DNA of 64,000 nt from JACCYU01 sp050740315 (GTDB lineage Bacteria > Pseudomonadota > Gammaproteobacteria > JACCYU01), in the NCBI GenBank assembly GCA_050740315.1, contig JBOIDC010000009.1:4242-68241 (forward strand). The letters are read 5' to 3'. Under the pieces are notes generated by a model. That model was not told the origin of the DNA, did no database searches, and saw only the letters and a list, made by a program, of their open reading frames with translations. Below, one piece after another: positions 36,927 through 45,916 of the stretch. The stretch's first letter is position 1, and each line of letters starts with the position of its first letter. Position numbers and translations under genes: made by a program.

Positions 36927-39725
36927 ATGGTTAATCGTGGCCCATCCAGCGACGCCTCCGCCGGCGAATCAGCGCCCGTGGAATTGAACCAGTTGACGGG
37001 CGCGCCGCTGGGCACGGGTTCGGCCGATTACGCCGAACAGATCATCCAGCTGCTGGAGACGCTGTTCCACGATGTGATAAGGGTCCGCAATCCCGAGATC
37101 GATCCGATCCTGAAAGGCGAGCAATCGATTCCGGAAGGCGATCGCAATGTGCTGCTGCGCAGCTTGCAGGCGCACGGTATCTGGTTCCGGCTGCTGTCCA
37201 TCGCCGAGCAGAATCTGGTGATGCGCAGCTTGCGCCACACGGAAATCGAGCGCGGCCCCGAGCATGTGCCCGGCACCTTCGCCTATGTCTTTTCGGAGGC
37301 CGCCAAGGCCGGCATGTCCGCCGGTGAAATCCAGACCATGCTGGGCTCGGCGCGCATCCGGCCGGTGATCACGGCGCATCCCACCGAGGCCAAGCGCATC
37401 ACCGTGCTGGAGATCCACCGGCGCATCTTTCTGCTGTTGCGCGAGATCGAGCTGACGCGCTGGACGCCGCGCGAACGCAAGGCGCTGATCGACGATCTGC
37501 GCACCGAGATCGATCTGCTGTGGCTGACCGGCGAGATCCGGCTGGAAAAACCGACCGTCCAGCAGGAAGCCGAATGGGGCCTGCACTTCTTCAACGACGC
37601 CCTGTTCGAGGGCATCGCCAACATCGAGGATCGACTGGAAGAAGTGCTGGCGGAGAACTATCCGGGCCATCACTTCGCCTTGCCGCCGTTCTTTCAGTTC
37701 GGCTCGTGGATCGGCGGCGACCGTGACGGCAATCCGTTCGTCACCAACGACACCACGCGCGAGATCCTGCGCTTGTATCGGCAGGCGTGCCTCAAGCGCT
37801 ACCGGCAGGAATTGCAGCGCATCGTCCCGCGTTTGAGTCTGGCCGCGCACGCGCTGGAAGTCCCGGAGGAATTCCTCACCGCGCTCAGCGAGCAGCTGGC
37901 GCTCAGCGGCGTAGGCGAACAGATCGCCGCGCGCAACCCCGGCGAGGTCTTCCGCCAGTTCACCACCTGCATGCTGCGCAAGCTGGAAGCCACCATCAAC
38001 GCCGACCAGCGCGGCGCCGAGTACACACTGTCGCAGCACCGCTACGGCGCGGCCGACGAGCTGATCGAAGATTTGCGCACGCTCGAAAACGGGCTGATCC
38101 GCGCGCGCAGCGAGGGCATCGCCCGTAACATGGTCAAACCGCTGCGGCGCCAGGTCGAGGCGTTCCGTTTCCGCACCTTCAGCCTGGACTTGCGCGAAAA
38201 CACCGGCAAAACCAACGCGGCGCTGGCCGACATCTGGAAACAGATCACCGGCGGCAAGGAGCCGCCCAAACCCGACTCCGAAGAATGGAAGCAGTGGCTG
38301 CTGGCGGAGCTGGTGCGGCCGCTGGAAATGATGCCGAGCTTCGGCCTGCCCGAATCGACGGAATCCACCTTGGGCATGCTGCGCATGGTGTGCGAGATGC
38401 GCGACCAGGTAGACCGCGACGCCTTCAACGGTTTCGTGCTCAGCATGACGCGCACCACCGCGGACGTCCTGGGGGTCTACCTGCTGGCCAAGTACGCCGG
38501 TCTGTTCACCGACGCCGAAGGCATCGAGAGCTGCCAGATCATGGTGATCCCGCTGCTCGAAACCATCGAGGATTTGCGCAACGGCCCGGCCATTCTGCAC
38601 GAGCTGCTGGGCGTGCCCGTGGTGCGTCGCACCTTGCTGCGCGAGCTGGGCGGCGTGCAGGAAGTCATGGTCGGCTACTCCGATTCCAACAAGGACGGCG
38701 GCTTTCTGTGTTCCAACTGGGAAGTCGCCAAGGCGCAGACGCGCTTGAAAAAGGTCGGCGAAGCGCGCCGGCTGCCCATCTCGTTTTTCCACGGCCGCGG
38801 CGGTTCGGTAGGCCGCGGGGGCGCGCCCACCGGGCGCGCGATCGCCGCGCAACCGCCCGGCACCATCCATGGCCGCATGCGCGTGACCGAACAGGGCGAG
38901 GTGGTGTCGACCAAGTACGCCAACCGCGGCGTGGCCCAGCACCAGATGGAATTGCTGTGCGCCAGCGTGCTGGAACACAGCCTGATGTCCGGGCGCGACA
39001 AGGCGCTCAAGGTGAACCCCGAGTTCGACGAAGTGATGGAGGCGCTGGCCGGCCTCTCGTTCACGGCGTATCGCGGGCTGATCGAGCAGCCCGGACTGGT
39101 CGACTTCTATCAGGCGGCGAGCCCGGTGGACGAACTGGCGCTGCTCAAGATCGGTTCGCGCCCGGCGCGCCGCACCGGCGCCATGACTCTGGATGACCTG
39201 CGTGCAATCCCATGGGTGTTCGCCTGGAGCCAGAACCGCATGTTGATCCCGGGCTGGTACGGCGTGGGCACCGCGCTGGAGCAGATCATCGCGGTGCGCG
39301 GTGAGCTGGGGAAAGAGCTGCTGTGGCGCATGTTCGCCGAATCACGCCTGTTCCGGCTGATCATCGACGAGACCGAGAAGACGCTGCCGCTGGTGGATCT
39401 GGACATCGCGCGCGCGTACGCCGAACTGGTGCCGGACGAAGCGTTGCGCGAGCGCACCTTCGCGATGATAAAGAACGAGTACGACCGGACGGTCGCGATG
39501 GTGCTGGCGGTCAACGGCACCAGCGAGATCTGCGCGCGCTTCCCGCGTTACCGCGAGAGCCTGGCGCGCCGGCTGGATATCATCAACCAGGTCGGCCATC
39601 AGCAGGTCAAGCTCATCAAGCGCTTCCGCAGCACCGACAAGGAGGACCCGGGACGCCGGGAATACCTGGTCTCGCTGCTGCTTTCCATCAACTGCGTCGC
39701 CGCAGGTCTGGGCTGGACGGGTTGA
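36927..39725 (+). CDS. ppc: Phosphoenolpyruvate carboxylase
   Basis: Fixes bicarbonate onto PEP to give oxaloacetate, the carboxylation step of the serine cycle. The 932-residue product carries the catalytic histidine in VITAHPTEAKR, the second histidine loop FFHGRGGSVGRGGAPTGRA, and GYSDSNKDGG. The C-terminus ends GLGWTG rather than the usual RNTG; the asparagine replaced here belongs to a tetrapeptide conserved in most PEP carboxylases. The leader is weak in ribosome binding signal. Enzyme identity is certain; the tail change may affect allostery or activity. Confidence 0.96.
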   Translation: MVNRGPSSDASAGESAPVELNQLTGAPLGTGSADYAEQIIQLLETLFHDVIRVRNPEIDPILKGEQSIPEGDRNVLLRSLQAHGIWFRLLSIAEQNLVMRSLRHTEIERGPEHVPGTFAYVFSEAAKAGMSAGEIQTMLGSARIRPVITAHPTEAKRITVLEIHRRIFLLLREIELTRWTPRERKALIDDLRTEIDLLWLTGEIRLEKPTVQQEAEWGLHFFNDALFEGIANIEDRLEEVLAENYPGHHFALPPFFQFGSWIGGDRDGNPFVTNDTTREILRLYRQACLKRYRQELQRIVPRLSLAAHALEVPEEFLTALSEQLALSGVGEQIAARNPGEVFRQFTTCMLRKLEATINADQRGAEYTLSQHRYGAADELIEDLRTLENGLIRARSEGIARNMVKPLRRQVEAFRFRTFSLDLRENTGKTNAALADIWKQITGGKEPPKPDSEEWKQWLLAELVRPLEMMPSFGLPESTESTLGMLRMVCEMRDQVDRDAFNGFVLSMTRTTADVLGVYLLAKYAGLFTDAEGIESCQIMVIPLLETIEDLRNGPAILHELLGVPVVRRTLLRELGGVQEVMVGYSDSNKDGGFLCSNWEVAKAQTRLKKVGEARRLPISFFHGRGGSVGRGGAPTGRAIAAQPPGTIHGRMRVTEQGEVVSTKYANRGVAQHQMELLCASVLEHSLMSGRDKALKVNPEFDEVMEALAGLSFTAYRGLIEQPGLVDFYQAASPVDELALLKIGSRPARRTGAMTLDDLRAIPWVFAWSQNRMLIPGWYGVGTALEQIIAVRGELGKELLWRMFAESRLFRLIIDETEKTLPLVDLDIARAYAELVPDEALRERTFAMIKNEYDRTVAMVLAVNGTSEICARFPRYRESLARRLDIINQVGHQQVKLIKRFRSTDKEDPGRREYLVSLLLSINCVAAGLGWTG

Positions 39726-39733
39726 GTGAACGT

Positions 39734-39776
39734 GGGTTAGCGGCGCACGCGTAACCCGCCTGTTCGACGGGTTACG
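39734..39776 (+). promoter_or_regulatory. Two mutually exclusive hairpins between ppc and mtdA
   Basis: GGGTTA (39734-39739), TAACCC (39752-39757) and GGGTTA (39769-39774) can pair in two ways. The second pairing extends to a perfect 9-bp stem, CGTAACCCG/CGGGTTACG at 39750-39758 and 39768-39776. The layout resembles an attenuator or RNA switch, but there is no T tract after it. It would lie in the mtdA leader. Confidence 0.4.
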
Positions 39777-39826
39777 GCCTGACGGGCCGCCCTGCGCGTT
39801 GATACTTTAAGACTGCGAAGATACCG

Positions 39827-40690
39827 ATGAAAAAACTGCTATTCCAGCTCGATACCGACAGCATGCCAAGCGTGTTCGATACCGTTGTGGCCTACGACGG
39901 CGGCGCGGACCACGTGAAGACCTATGGCGGCGTGAACCCAGACAACGTCAGCGCGCTGGTCGACGGCGCCATTTTCACCCGCTCGCCGAAAGAGAAAAAA
40001 TTCACGGCCCTGTTCGTCGGTGGCGGCAACATGGAAGCCGGCCAGAATCTCTTGGCCGCCGTGCGCAAGAAATTCTTCGCCGACTTCAAGGTCTCGGTCA
40101 TGTTCGACAGCAACGGCAGCAACACTACGGCCGCAGCGGGCGTGGCGTTGCTGGGCAAGGCCCAGTCGCTCGCCGGCAAACGCGCCGTGGTGCTGGCCGG
40201 CACCGGCCCGGTCGGACAGCGCGCCGCGGCGCTGCTCGCGAAGGAAGGCGCGAAAGTAACGATCACGTCGCGCGACCTCAAGCGCGCGCAGGCGGCGTGT
40301 AAATTGATCGAGGAACGTTTCGGCGTGAAGCTTGACGCCGCCGCGACCGCCGACGATGCGTCGCGGGCAAAGGCGCTCAAAGATGCGCAGATTGTATTCG
40401 GCGCCGGCGCGGGCGGCGTGCGGTTACTGGCGGAAGAAGACTGGAAGGACAATCCGACCCTCGAGGCGCTGGCCGATACCAACGCCACCCCGCCGCTGGG
40501 CCTGGAGGGCGTGGACATGATGGACAAGATCAAGGAACGCCACGGAAAAAAAACCATCGGCGCCATCGGTCTCGGTGCGCTGAAGCTCAAGCTGCACCGC
40601 GCCTGCATCGCCAGACTGTTCGAGAGCAACGACCAGATCATCGACGCCGAGGAGATCTACGCGGTCGCCAAGGAAATGGCCGCGGACTGA
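39827..40690 (+). CDS. mtdA: NADP-dependent methylene-tetrahydrofolate dehydrogenase MtdA
   Basis: Interconverts 5,10-methenyl- and 5,10-methylene-H4F (also the H4MPT forms) with NADP(H). The 287-residue product begins KKLLFQLDTDSMPSVFD and has YDGGADH, SNGSNTTAAAGVAL at 95-108 and GTGPVG at 125-130, close to Methylobacterium MtdA in length and motifs and distinct from the MtdB branch. No fch follows it, unlike the usual mtdA-fch pair. Last gene of the C1 cluster. Confidence 0.93.
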   Translation: MKKLLFQLDTDSMPSVFDTVVAYDGGADHVKTYGGVNPDNVSALVDGAIFTRSPKEKKFTALFVGGGNMEAGQNLLAAVRKKFFADFKVSVMFDSNGSNTTAAAGVALLGKAQSLAGKRAVVLAGTGPVGQRAAALLAKEGAKVTITSRDLKRAQAACKLIEERFGVKLDAAATADDASRAKALKDAQIVFGAGAGGVRLLAEEDWKDNPTLEALADTNATPPLGLEGVDMMDKIKERHGKKTIGAIGLGALKLKLHRACIARLFESNDQIIDAEEIYAVAKEMAAD

Positions 40691-40733
40691 GCAGGGGCGT
40701 ATCCCAAACGATCACCGAAGCGGAGAATCAAGT

Positions 40734-40753
40734 ACTTGAGATATATCTCAAGT
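40734..40753. promoter_or_regulatory. Perfect 20-bp palindrome between mtdA and the BTAD regulator
   Basis: ACTTGAGATATATCTCAAGT is a perfect dyad with no spacer. It stands in a gap where two genes converge, where promoters are not expected. It could be an operator, a protein-binding dyad or a small cruciform; the sequence alone does not tell. Confidence 0.6.
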
Positions 40754-40758
40754 CTGGA

Positions 40759-40777
40759 GCTTGTCCCTTCGACAAGC
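40759..40777. repeat. Short hairpin resembling a common intergenic repeat
   Basis: GCTTGTC and GACAAGC form a 7-bp stem around CCTTC. The sequence CCCTTCGACAAGC matches the core of a short repeat seen between genes in many bacterial genomes (from general knowledge). Only one copy is visible in this window. No T tract follows. Confidence 0.45.
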
Positions 40778-40839
40778 GCAGGCGCTCAGCATCGCCGCCG
40801 GACTGCTTCAGAATAGTCGTGATAGCTTCCAAGCTTCGT

Positions 40840-41235
40840 CTATTTGCCTGAATCTTGCCGTTCCCCGATCGACTGATACAAGGCCAGGGTCGCGGCTGTC
40901 GGCTTACGATTGAGGTTCATCGCCAGCCGGCGCTTGCAGATCTCGAACGCCTGACGCGCCTCCTCCGGCGTGCCGAGCGCGATGAAGCTGCGCATCAGGC
41001 CCTGGTAATACTCCTCGCGCAACACATCCGTTTCCAGACCTTGTTTGTACAGGGTCACCGCGCTGTGGTGATCGCCGTCCCGCTGGCAGGCCATGGCCAG
41101 ACGGGTCAGGGCGCTGGCATAGCGAGCCTGCAGCCGATCGCGCATGGGCAGGGCCCATGGCGTGTCGGTCTCGTTCGAAAGAAAGTTGCCCTTGTACAGC
41201 GCCAGGGCCTGGCGCAGAGAATCCCGGTCCGTCAC
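40840..41235 (-). pseudogene. BTAD domain fragment: C-terminal part of the split regulator
   Basis: The 131-residue frame encodes most of a bacterial transcriptional activator domain (LRQALALYKGNFLSNE, ALTRLAMACQRDGDHHSAVTLYKQGLETD, FEICKRRLAMNLNRKP). It begins at a GTG whose first bases overlap the stop of the upstream ATPase gene (GTGA). In intact relatives this domain continues directly from the winged-helix part that ends the upstream frame, so a one-base loss, real or from sequencing, is the simplest explanation. A translationally coupled second subunit is the alternative. Confidence 0.7.
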
Positions 41236-44045
41236 GGGCTCGGTGCGTGACCCGCGCGCTTTGCCAGCGCCTCGAACGCCCAGGCATCGACCCAGCAGCG
41301 GGCGGTGTCCAGACTCAGCTTGCCGCCTTCGAGCCGGATAAGCTCGTGGCCCACGATCTTGCGCAGGCGGTTGAGTGCCGTGGAAAAGGCGTTGCGCGCC
41401 GCATCGGCCTCATCGTCCGGCCACAACGCGTCGAGCATGCGAGCCTCAGTTACTTCCCGGCCGCCCAACGCGATCAGCGCCTGCAATATCTGCAACGGCC
41501 GGCGCGGCGGCTTGCGGCCGAAGGTCACGGGCACGCCGTGCTTTACCAACCGGAACGAACCGAGTGTGTAGACCTTGAGCGCCCAGGGCCATGCCTCCAG
41601 ATGCGCAGGCGGTGCGTTTCCGGCAACGCCCGGGTTGGCCGCCAGAATCTTGCGCGCGTAGTCGGGCTCCACGTCGTATTCCAGCGCCCGCGCCGCGAAC
41701 AACCGCAAGGGTCCGGGGGCATAACCCATATGCAAAAGGGTCTGTGCCCGCATCAGATTCATTGCCTCTTGTAAGGCTTGTTTGGCCGCCTCGGCCGAAA
41801 GGTGCTGGCAGGCATACAGGGCCTGGGTAATCAGTCTGCTCGTCTCCAGCCAGCGCGAACCCAGGCGATTAACCCAGCTGGTCGCAGCATCCAGCGCCTC
41901 GGCCGCATGCGCGCTTCCCTTGATGACCTCCAACAGCGCTACGGTAGTGAGCGCCCAGGCTTGCATGAAGGGGCTGCCGGCGCGCTCGGCCGCAGCCAGC
42001 GCCTCGCGCGCGTGGTGCATGGCCTGCTCGCTATCGCTCTGCTCCAGGGCAATGTCCGCGCAGAGCCGATGATAGTAATGCGCGCCGTACGGGCCCTGTA
42101 TCGCGGGATCATGTTCCAGCCGGTCGCGCGCCCGCAGGGCGCCTTGCAGGTCGCCGTGCGGAAGCCGTGCAAGGCCGCCCCACGTGTACAGAATGACATC
42201 CCACGTAAACAGACCCAGTTCATGCGCCTGGTCGATCGAAGCCTGAAAGATGGCGGCCGCGCGCAACGAATCTCCAGTTGCGTACGCGTAAAGCCCCCTC
42301 ACCAGGTCAGTCAGGATCATGACGAAGGGATCATCGACCGGGTTCGCCAGTAACCGTTCAAGGTGCTGAATCCGCCGGGCGGCTTTCGGCACCTCGTCGT
42401 GTGTCAGCTCCAGAAACGCGACCCGCGCGTGCGCGTCCACTTGGAGACGCAGATCGTTCGAGGCGTCGGCCAGGGTCAGCGCCCGTGCGATCCATTCGCG
42501 CATTCTGGGGTGGGCGGGATTACGCCAGTGGAGGGCGCCGACCGCGTTCAGCAAGACCTCACATTCCAGCGCCGGCGCAGGCGCTTCGGCGTTCAGCAGC
42601 GCCTCCAGCTGGTCGATCCAGGGATCGTAGCGGCGGTAGTCATCCCAGGTGAAGCGGATCCCCCGGCACACCCCGCACCAGGCGCGGTAAATCCCCTCCA
42701 CTTGCCCGATCTCTTTGAACCTGTGGTACGCCCGCTCCATCCACATCTGGCTTTCCGTCGCCGACTCGAAGAGCCGGCAGGCGCCCTGCCAGTAGGCCAG
42801 CCACGGCTTCGCATCGAATGCCTCGTCCGGGAACTGGGCGAGCCATTGCCCCACCAGGCGGTGTCGGCCGTGATTGATCAGTTCGGTGGCATGCTGAGAC
42901 AGCAGCTCTCCCAGCTGTAACCAGCGCCGGGCGGTCGCGAGCAGATCCAGCGCCGACTCGATCTGCCCATCGCGCGCAAGCAAACCGGCCGCGCGGACCT
43001 GCAATTCGGCCAGCGCCTCCGGCCCATGGGTGCGCGCCAGCTCTTTGAGCAGATACTCGCGAAACAGCGGATGAAACTCGTAGGCGACGGTCGCGCCGTC
43101 GTAGCGCGTGGTGAAGGTGTTGCGCCGGTGCAGGCGGCCGAGCAGTTCGCCGGCCGCTTCAAAGCCCGTGAGTTCGGCCGCCAGCGTTGGTTTGATGACG
43201 GGCAGCAGGGCGCTCTCGGTGAGAAAGCGGGCGTCCTGCGCTGCGAGCCGTGACTGGATCTCGCCCGCGAAGTAGTCGAACACGGCATCGAGACCGGGCG
43301 ATTCCAGTTGCCTTATATCGGCGCGACCCAGCCGGGCCCACTCCGAATACAGCACCAGCCCGGCGGCCCAGCCCCGGTTGGTGGCGAGCCAGTGCCCGAA
43401 TTCGGCGCCATCGCTCACATCGTGGCCGCGCAGCCTTAGCAGCGCGAGCGCCTCGTCCTGGTTGAAGCCGAGTTCCGCCTGCTTGAGAATTGCGAGCTGC
43501 TGGTTGGCCTGCAAACGCATGTACGCGGGTGGCGGGAGATGGCGGCTGATGATGATAATGCGGCAGTCTGCCGGCAACTCGTTGACCGCCACCTGCATGA
43601 CCTGATGCAGCGCGGCTTCCTCGGGCAACTCCTGGTAGTTATCGAATACCAGTACCGCGCGCTCCGGCAGGGCTGCGCCCATGTTTGTGAAGAAGCTGCG
43701 CGCGAAGGCGGTGAGACCGCGCGCGTATTCGGGGCTGTAGCGGGGCATATCCGCCGGCTCGGGCGCGGCGAGCTGCGCGGCCGACACGCTTAGATAGTGA
43801 AAGAAGGTGGCGATGTCTTCATCGCGCTCGTCCACCTGATACCACAAGACCTCACGGCCGCGCAGGTAGCCCGATACCAGCGAGGTCTTGCCAAAACCGG
43901 CCGGCGCTGCCACCCACACGACGGCATGTTCGGCCAGCAGGTCATCCAGCAATGCATGCAAACGCTCGCGCGCCAGCGGCCTGGCGAGCCGCGGCGGCGT
44001 GATCTTCGCCGCGCTGCGCCGCGCCACGGCGGTCGTGGCAGCCAA
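41232..44045 (-). CDS. MalT/LuxR-like ATPase regulator with C-terminal winged helix
   Basis: The 937-residue protein starts with a STAND-type ATPase (Walker A PAGFGKTS near 48-55, LVFDNYQELPEE as Walker B), followed by TPR-like helical repeats and a C-terminal OmpR/SARP-type winged helix (KVYTLGSFRLVKHGVPVTFG ... AFSTALNRLRKIVG). The frame stops just after WVDAWAFEALAKRAG, exactly where a BTAD domain should continue; the rest is in the next frame. Such proteins activate transcription in response to ligands bound by the sensor repeats. It follows the SnoaL-like gene by 84 bp on the same strand. Confidence 0.85.
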   Translation of the reverse strand: MAATTAVARRSAAKITPPRLARPLARERLHALLDDLLAEHAVVWVAAPAGFGKTSLVSGYLRGREVLWYQVDERDEDIATFFHYLSVSAAQLAAPEPADMPRYSPEYARGLTAFARSFFTNMGAALPERAVLVFDNYQELPEEAALHQVMQVAVNELPADCRIIIISRHLPPPAYMRLQANQQLAILKQAELGFNQDEALALLRLRGHDVSDGAEFGHWLATNRGWAAGLVLYSEWARLGRADIRQLESPGLDAVFDYFAGEIQSRLAAQDARFLTESALLPVIKPTLAAELTGFEAAGELLGRLHRRNTFTTRYDGATVAYEFHPLFREYLLKELARTHGPEALAELQVRAAGLLARDGQIESALDLLATARRWLQLGELLSQHATELINHGRHRLVGQWLAQFPDEAFDAKPWLAYWQGACRLFESATESQMWMERAYHRFKEIGQVEGIYRAWCGVCRGIRFTWDDYRRYDPWIDQLEALLNAEAPAPALECEVLLNAVGALHWRNPAHPRMREWIARALTLADASNDLRLQVDAHARVAFLELTHDEVPKAARRIQHLERLLANPVDDPFVMILTDLVRGLYAYATGDSLRAAAIFQASIDQAHELGLFTWDVILYTWGGLARLPHGDLQGALRARDRLEHDPAIQGPYGAHYYHRLCADIALEQSDSEQAMHHAREALAAAERAGSPFMQAWALTTVALLEVIKGSAHAAEALDAATSWVNRLGSRWLETSRLITQALYACQHLSAEAAKQALQEAMNLMRAQTLLHMGYAPGPLRLFAARALEYDVEPDYARKILAANPGVAGNAPPAHLEAWPWALKVYTLGSFRLVKHGVPVTFGRKPPRRPLQILQALIALGGREVTEARMLDALWPDDEADAARNAFSTALNRLRKIVGHELIRLEGGKLSLDTARCWVDAWAFEALAKRAGHAPSP

Positions 44046-44129
44046 GACAGACCTCCCGGATCAAGAAACCTGCCTTAAGTCTAACTCATCGTCGCCTCTA
44101 CAAAGCTGTCTCTCAACCACGCGCATCGC

Positions 44130-45017
44130 TTACCAGTAAGGTACGGGCGCGGGCGGCGGTGCGCCACAGGCGCAAGCGCCGGTCCCGCCGGCACAGTCGA
44201 ACATATGCCCGCAGTCCGCGCAGCGGCGCCAGAACGCATTCGTGTGCAGCGGTGACCACACACTGGTAATGCCGCCGTCACCGAGCCCATTCTCCGCCTG
44301 AAAGAACCGCGTCATGGCGTGCTTGTGCGCATGGCTGGCGCTGCTGTACATGGCGCGCGAATGCTCGGGACTCTCCCAGGCGGCGACGGTAAACATGCGG
44401 TCGCCCCCCGTGGCCGTCAGCGCGCTGATGAATCCCGGCAGCTTGAGCATTTCTTTAAGAACCTCCCGCCCTTGCTCGCGGATGGCATTGGTCTCCTCGT
44501 CGGAACGCGCCATCAGGCAGGTCGTACTCAACGCGCCCGGCCTGGACAGATTGCCCGACTGTACATAGGTGCTGCTGCCGAAGGCGAACGGGCCGAGGCG
44601 CTGCGGCTGGACGTTGACCTTGAGCCCGAGTTGCTCCGGTACGGCGCGCGAGTCGAAGTAGCCGGTCACCGAGGCGAGCTTGTTACCGTCCGGTTCCATG
44701 ATGTCCACGCCGGGCAGGTCCACGGTGCGCCCGGCCGGCGGCAAGCCGTTGAACGCGCCCGTGTTGGTGCCAAGCATGCGCCATTCGGCGGCAAGGACGC
44801 CGTCGCCCGTGGCCGCTATTCGCCCGACCTCGAAACGCAGATCGGGAAACGCCGTCCATAAGCCCGTCGCATACGCGGCGATTTGCCCGCCCCGCAGGTT
44901 GTCGCCCGCCGTGGGATCGCAATAGGCGCCGCTGCCGGTGAAACAGGCCACAATGCCGGCGGCGTCGCGGCGGTTCCAGGCATCGAAATAGTCTTGTGCT
45001 GCCTTGGGGGTAATCAT
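44130..45017 (-). CDS. SnoaL-like/dabb-like fusion protein with C-terminal zinc ribbon
   Basis: The 295-residue product combines an NTF2/SnoaL-like domain (ITPKAAQDYFDAWNRRDAA, about residues 1-130), a dimeric alpha-beta-barrel, antibiotic-monooxygenase-like domain (residues 165-255, GFISALTATGGDRMF, AWESPEHSRAM) and a C-terminal cysteine motif (CADCGHMFDC ... CACG) that could bind zinc. The start is placed at MITPKAAQ with a GAGGAAAC site; an upstream extension has no similarity. Substrate unknown. Same strand as the regulator downstream, possibly its target or partner. Confidence 0.65.
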   Translation of the reverse strand: MITPKAAQDYFDAWNRRDAAGIVACFTGSGAYCDPTAGDNLRGGQIAAYATGLWTAFPDLRFEVGRIAATGDGVLAAEWRMLGTNTGAFNGLPPAGRTVDLPGVDIMEPDGNKLASVTGYFDSRAVPEQLGLKVNVQPQRLGPFAFGSSTYVQSGNLSRPGALSTTCLMARSDEETNAIREQGREVLKEMLKLPGFISALTATGGDRMFTVAAWESPEHSRAMYSSASHAHKHAMTRFFQAENGLGDGGITSVWSPLHTNAFWRRCADCGHMFDCAGGTGACACGAPPPAPVPYW

Positions 45018-45136
45018 GATGGTTTCCTCGTGTAGCGTTCGCCGCCTTGTTCGCGGGTGAAAAATCGCTCGGCGCGCGAATCCGGTAGTAATCCAGCCAT
45101 GCGCGGCGGCCACGCGCAAGAGATCGGTGTCGAAAA

Positions 45137-45916
45137 TCATGGATCGGCGCGTGTAGCAGCCTCGCGCTGCGGCATCTGCGGTTTCGATTCCATCTGCGGC
45201 GTTTTGGCGCCGATTTTGCCGGAGTAGATAATGAACTTGAATGGATCGAACTCTTGGTATTTCTCCATGAGCTTCAGGTAGGTCAGTCGTTCGACGTCAT
45301 CCAGGGACTCGCTTCCCGCGAATCTATCCCTTGCCCAGTCAAGCGCGGTCGCGGCGAGTTCGTACTTCCCTTCGGCAATCATCCGCTGCGTAGCTTCGAC
45401 CAGCTGTGACTCCGACACGCCCAGGTAGTCGACGAGAATGGATCCCCGATCGGCCTGGCTCAGATAATCGACACCCTGCAGATCCGGTTGCCAGTAACCC
45501 ACGTTCTGGTCGTAGATTCGATTGATGACGTTCTCGCGCATCACGATGTAGGGGATGTGAACAGCGGGGTCGCCGGTGACGAGTCCCGGGGGGATGAGAT
45601 TGGCTTGTTGAATAGAGGCCCGGTCGGCCCCGCGCCGAATCGCGGCAAGAACCTGGTCGCGCAACCACGCCAGAGATGTCTTCAGCTCCGTCAGCATATC
45701 CGGAGAGGAGAACAGGCGAGTCAGCGGCTCGTGGCCGTGGAGCAGATGGCGCGGATTTTTCTGCGCCACCACGTCGATCGCATCCAGCAGCCCTTGCAGA
45801 TTTCCCTCTTCGACAAAAGGGGCGCCGAGGTAGGGCATGATGAAGTCGCCGACAAACATCACGCCGTCATCGGGCATATAAATGAACAGCGCATCATCAG
45901 TTTCTCCGCTTCCATG
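45137..45916 (-). pseudogene. 3' remnant of an MBL-fold hydrolase gene
   Basis: The frame encodes the C-terminal half of a metallo-beta-lactamase-fold protein: HGSGETDDALFIYMPDDG, MFVGDFIMPYLGAPFVEEG and NPRHLLHGHEPLTRL, followed by an alkylsulfatase-like helical dimerisation region. The N-terminal half with the HxHxDH metal motif is absent. Family similarity starts abruptly at about 45916 and the frame hits a stop at 46016-46018 with no convincing start codon; the first ATG at 45877 is inside the domain. Most likely a deletion remnant. Confidence 0.7.
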
